Shown here piece after piece: positions 62,023 to 64,000 of a stretch of 64,000 nt of DNA. The stretch's first letter is position 1. Each line of letters starts with the position of its first letter. The stretch covers positions 1,302,001-1,366,000 of the forward strand of contig CAWGOF010000003.1 in NCBI GenBank assembly GCA_963824225.1, given 5' to 3'. The translations under genes and the position numbers were made by a program. The DNA comes from CAWGOF01 sp963824225. Its GTDB lineage: Bacteria; Acidobacteriota; Polarisedimenticolia; Polarisedimenticolales; Polarisedimenticolaceae. The notes under the pieces were generated by a model. It was given only the letters and a program-made list of their open reading frames with translations. It ran no database searches and was not told the DNA's origin.

Positions 62023-63804
62023 CTATTGCAGATCGCGAATCCACGCCTCGAGGCGCGGGTCGATGGCCACGCCGAGCGCGGTCAGCTCGCGGTAGGTCTC
62101 GAGCGCCTCGGCTCGACGCCCGAGGCGCAGGCGCGTTCCGAGGAGATTGTTCGCCGCCTGAGGCTCGGTCGGCGCGAGGCGGTGCGCCTCGGCGAAGGCA
62201 CGCTCGGCCTGTTCCAGGCGGTCCTGCTTGAACGCCATCACGCCGAGGTCGAGCCAGGCCTCGGCGAGTCCGGGGGCGAGGCGGAGCGCCTCGCCCACCG
62301 ACGCTTCCGCATCCGCGGCTCGCCCGGATGCCTGGAGCGTCTTCGCCAGATCGAGGTGTCCCAACGGATTCTTCGGCTCGAGCTCGATCGATCTCCGGTA
62401 CGCGGCCACGGAGCCATCGAGACGCTTGGCGATGCGCAGCGCCGCGCCGCGGTCGGACCAGCTCATCGCCAGCTGATGGCGGCTGAGGCTCGATTGCGCG
62501 ACCGGCACGTAGGCCAAGGACGCCACGGCGACGAGCGCCACGATCGTCCAAGTCCACGGCGAGCGGCGGCCGTTCCACAGCGCGACGACGCCGAAGCCGC
62601 CGATCGCGAGGAGCGCCGGCATCGCCGGGAGCCGATACCGAGCCGACACGAAGAACGCGAGCAGCAGCACGAGCTGCGTCAGGAGCAGAAGCAGGACCGG
62701 CGCTTCCGCGCGCCGATCGACGACCGATCGTCGACGGCCCGGGCGCAGCGCCGCGAGTGCCAGGACGATGCCGAACGGCAGCGGTGCGAGAAACCGTGCC
62801 GGATTGTCGTCGAGGCGGAGGTTGTACTCGAGCGGCTGCTCCTCGCTCGCCAGCGCCAGCAGAAGCTTCCGGCCGACGAGCGCCGCCGCGTGCGCGGGAT
62901 CGGAGGCCAGAAAGTCGAGCCCCTTGCGGAACCAGAACGACGACACCTGGGCATCGCTCAGCGTCCGGCCCGATTCCGCTTCGGCACGCGCCTTCGACTC
63001 CTGGCGCTGCGTGGCAATGCGGCCGGTGAACCCGTCCGGAGCGGCGAAGACGCCGACGGCGTTCGCGTTGTTTCCCTGATAGAACGTGATCCCGCCGTTC
63101 GTCGACACGAGGACCCATTCGCCCGAGGCGACGCGGTTCCGCACCGTCACGGGGAGCACGACGGCGACGACCGCGAGCACGAAGGCGAGGGTCCGTGAGG
63201 CTCGCGAACGAGCGGATCGAGCGTGTTCGAGGACGATCCATCCTACGGCGAGTGGGGCGAGCACGAGGAACCCGGGGTTCGTCAGCCCGGCGAGCCCCAG
63301 CACGACACCCGGGATCGCCCACGGGACGTCGGTCGAGCCCGCGTCGGCAGCTTGCATGCGCTCGACGAGCAGCGCCACGAGCGCGACGGCGAGCATCGCG
63401 GGCAGGAGCTTCGTCTCGAAGAACGGGAAGGTCCCGTAGAACGTCGCCAGGAGTGCCGCGGCGATCCCCGCGCTCATCCCGTAGGCTCGCGCCGCGATGC
63501 GTGCCACGAGCAGCACGACGGCGATCCCGAGGATCGCCTGCATCGCAAACGCCGCGACGAGCGCGGGCCCGGTCGCGCGGAACAGCAGGCTCAGGATCCC
63601 GGGATAGAGCGGCGCCTGGTGGAACGCACCCGCGTCCGACGCGCCCCCCGAAGCCCACGTCGATGCCTGATCGAAATACATCCGCGCGTCGTGGATCGGG
63701 ATCTCGGCGAAGACATCGCCACGAAACGCCACGAGGTACGCGGCGCGCGATGCCACGGCGAGCGCCACGATGCCCAGAAGAATCCGACGCTCGGGGGCCG
63801 ACAT
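62023..63804 (-). CDS. GT39-like membrane glycosyltransferase with C-terminal TPR
   Basis: 593 residues from MSAPERRILLGIVALAV. About ten membrane helices and the extracytoplasmic loop with FAEIPIHDARMYFDQASTWA (acidic catalytic motif) and HQAPLYPGILSLLFRATG match Dol-P-Man:protein mannosyltransferase / ArnT-like enzymes. From about residue 445 three TPR units follow (WSDRGAALRIAKRLDGSVAAYRRSIEL, LGHLDLAKTLQASGRAADAEASVGEAL). It probably transfers a lipid-linked sugar to protein or lipid. It starts one base after the stop of the incomplete gene upstream. Confidence 0.75.
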   Translation of the reverse strand: MSAPERRILLGIVALAVASRAAYLVAFRGDVFAEIPIHDARMYFDQASTWASGGASDAGAFHQAPLYPGILSLLFRATGPALVAAFAMQAILGIAVVLLVARIAARAYGMSAGIAAALLATFYGTFPFFETKLLPAMLAVALVALLVERMQAADAGSTDVPWAIPGVVLGLAGLTNPGFLVLAPLAVGWIVLEHARSARSRASRTLAFVLAVVAVVLPVTVRNRVASGEWVLVSTNGGITFYQGNNANAVGVFAAPDGFTGRIATQRQESKARAEAESGRTLSDAQVSSFWFRKGLDFLASDPAHAAALVGRKLLLALASEEQPLEYNLRLDDNPARFLAPLPFGIVLALAALRPGRRRSVVDRRAEAPVLLLLLTQLVLLLAFFVSARYRLPAMPALLAIGGFGVVALWNGRRSPWTWTIVALVAVASLAYVPVAQSSLSRHQLAMSWSDRGAALRIAKRLDGSVAAYRRSIELEPKNPLGHLDLAKTLQASGRAADAEASVGEALRLAPGLAEAWLDLGVMAFKQDRLEQAERAFAEAHRLAPTEPQAANNLLGTRLRLGRRAEALETYRELTALGVAIDPRLEAWIRDLQ

Positions 63805-63805
63805 G

Positions 63806-64000
63806 TCAGCGAAGGCGGTAGATCCGGAGCGAGTCTCCGGCACGGCCGACGACCGTGGCCCGTCGCGGGAGCTCGCGAATCCACGCCCCCGCCGATCGGT
63901 CGGGCGAGCCACGGTCGTCGTGCACGTACAATCCGTGGAGGAAGTTCTCGCTCACGGCCACCAGGCTCCCGCTCGGCGGAGGCAGGGCCGGCTCCTCGGG
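63806..64000 (-). CDS. C-terminal fragment of a membrane glycosyltransferase-like protein, cut by the window edge
   Basis: 65 codons open at the window end. The sequence reads PSGSLVAVSENFLHGLYV and ends RATVVGRAGDSLRIYRLR, a pattern seen at the C-terminus of GT39-type proteins. The stop is one base upstream of the start of the 62023-63804 gene, so the two form an operon. Confidence 0.6.
   Translation of the reverse strand, partial: PEEPALPPPSGSLVAVSENFLHGLYVHDDRGSPDRSAGAWIRELPRRATVVGRAGDSLRIYRLR

Overview
The window is about 64 kb of uniformly GC-rich DNA, densely coded on both strands, with many GTG/TTG starts and 4-nt stop/start overlaps. The gene mix includes eukaryote-like Ser/Thr kinases fused to TolB-type propellers or formylglycine-generating-enzyme domains, a tricorn-like S41 protease, FG-GAP/ASPIC proteins, PPi-dependent phosphofructokinase and sigma-54 regulation. 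This suggests a free-living Gram-negative bacterium of the Acidobacteriota or a neighbouring lineage. That placement is inference; there is no rRNA or ribosomal-protein marker here.

Layout. 0-6.2 kb: ahcY, two tandem GAPDH genes (the first catalytically atypical), a transglutaminase-like protein and PPi-phosphofructokinase. 6.3-14.6 kb: a TPR/FG-GAP lipoprotein gene broken by several frameshifts, a D-aminoacylase-type lipoprotein and a tricorn-like protease. 14.7-23.8 kb: the most unusual locus (below). 23.9-31.3 kb: a NeuC-type epimerase, small membrane and secreted proteins, a MATE transporter, a class V aminotransferase, pyrophosphatase, and a probable selenocysteine thioredoxin-like lipoprotein that ordinary ORF calling splits at an in-frame TGA. 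31.3-36.3 kb: NDH-2, tpiA, pgk and malate dehydrogenase on the minus strand. 36.4-41.7 kb: apaG and assorted small or secreted proteins, an FAD oxidase, a truncated glycosyltransferase, and a small exported protein behind a sigma-54 promoter. 41.8-46.6 kb: modABC with a divergent short modE and a ModE-like operator, then an ABC exporter. 46.7-49.3 kb: a kinase-TolB protein. 49.3-52.1 kb: a lower-GC patch with orphan, broken or remnant genes. 52.4-64 kb: phenylalanine hydroxylase, a kinase/FGE/hydrolase fusion, a thioesterase, a sugar-dehydrogenase-like PKD protein and GT39/TPR membrane proteins.

The 14.7-23.8 kb locus looks like one system. Two paralogous small genes encode a near-identical 36-residue N-terminal region followed by 7 or 12 copies of a cationic decapeptide (consensus xAPRGxVAGK or (S/T)APR(G/S)V(V/A)PGK). 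Each has a sigma-54 -24/-12 promoter with an inverted repeat GTCGA-N5-TCGACC exactly 73 bp upstream. Beside them are a sigma-54-dependent response regulator, its histidine kinase and an orphan HlyD-type lipoprotein (one translationally coupled operon). On the other side are a GAF-HlyD fusion and a PqqD-like/M50 protease/HlyD fusion. I infer a regulated multi-core (RiPP-like) or cationic repeat peptide made and exported by this cassette. No classical modifying enzyme is present in the window.

Central metabolism is also concentrated here: PPi-PFK, GAPDH, TIM, PGK, MDH and soluble pyrophosphatase fit a glycolysis partly run on pyrophosphate.
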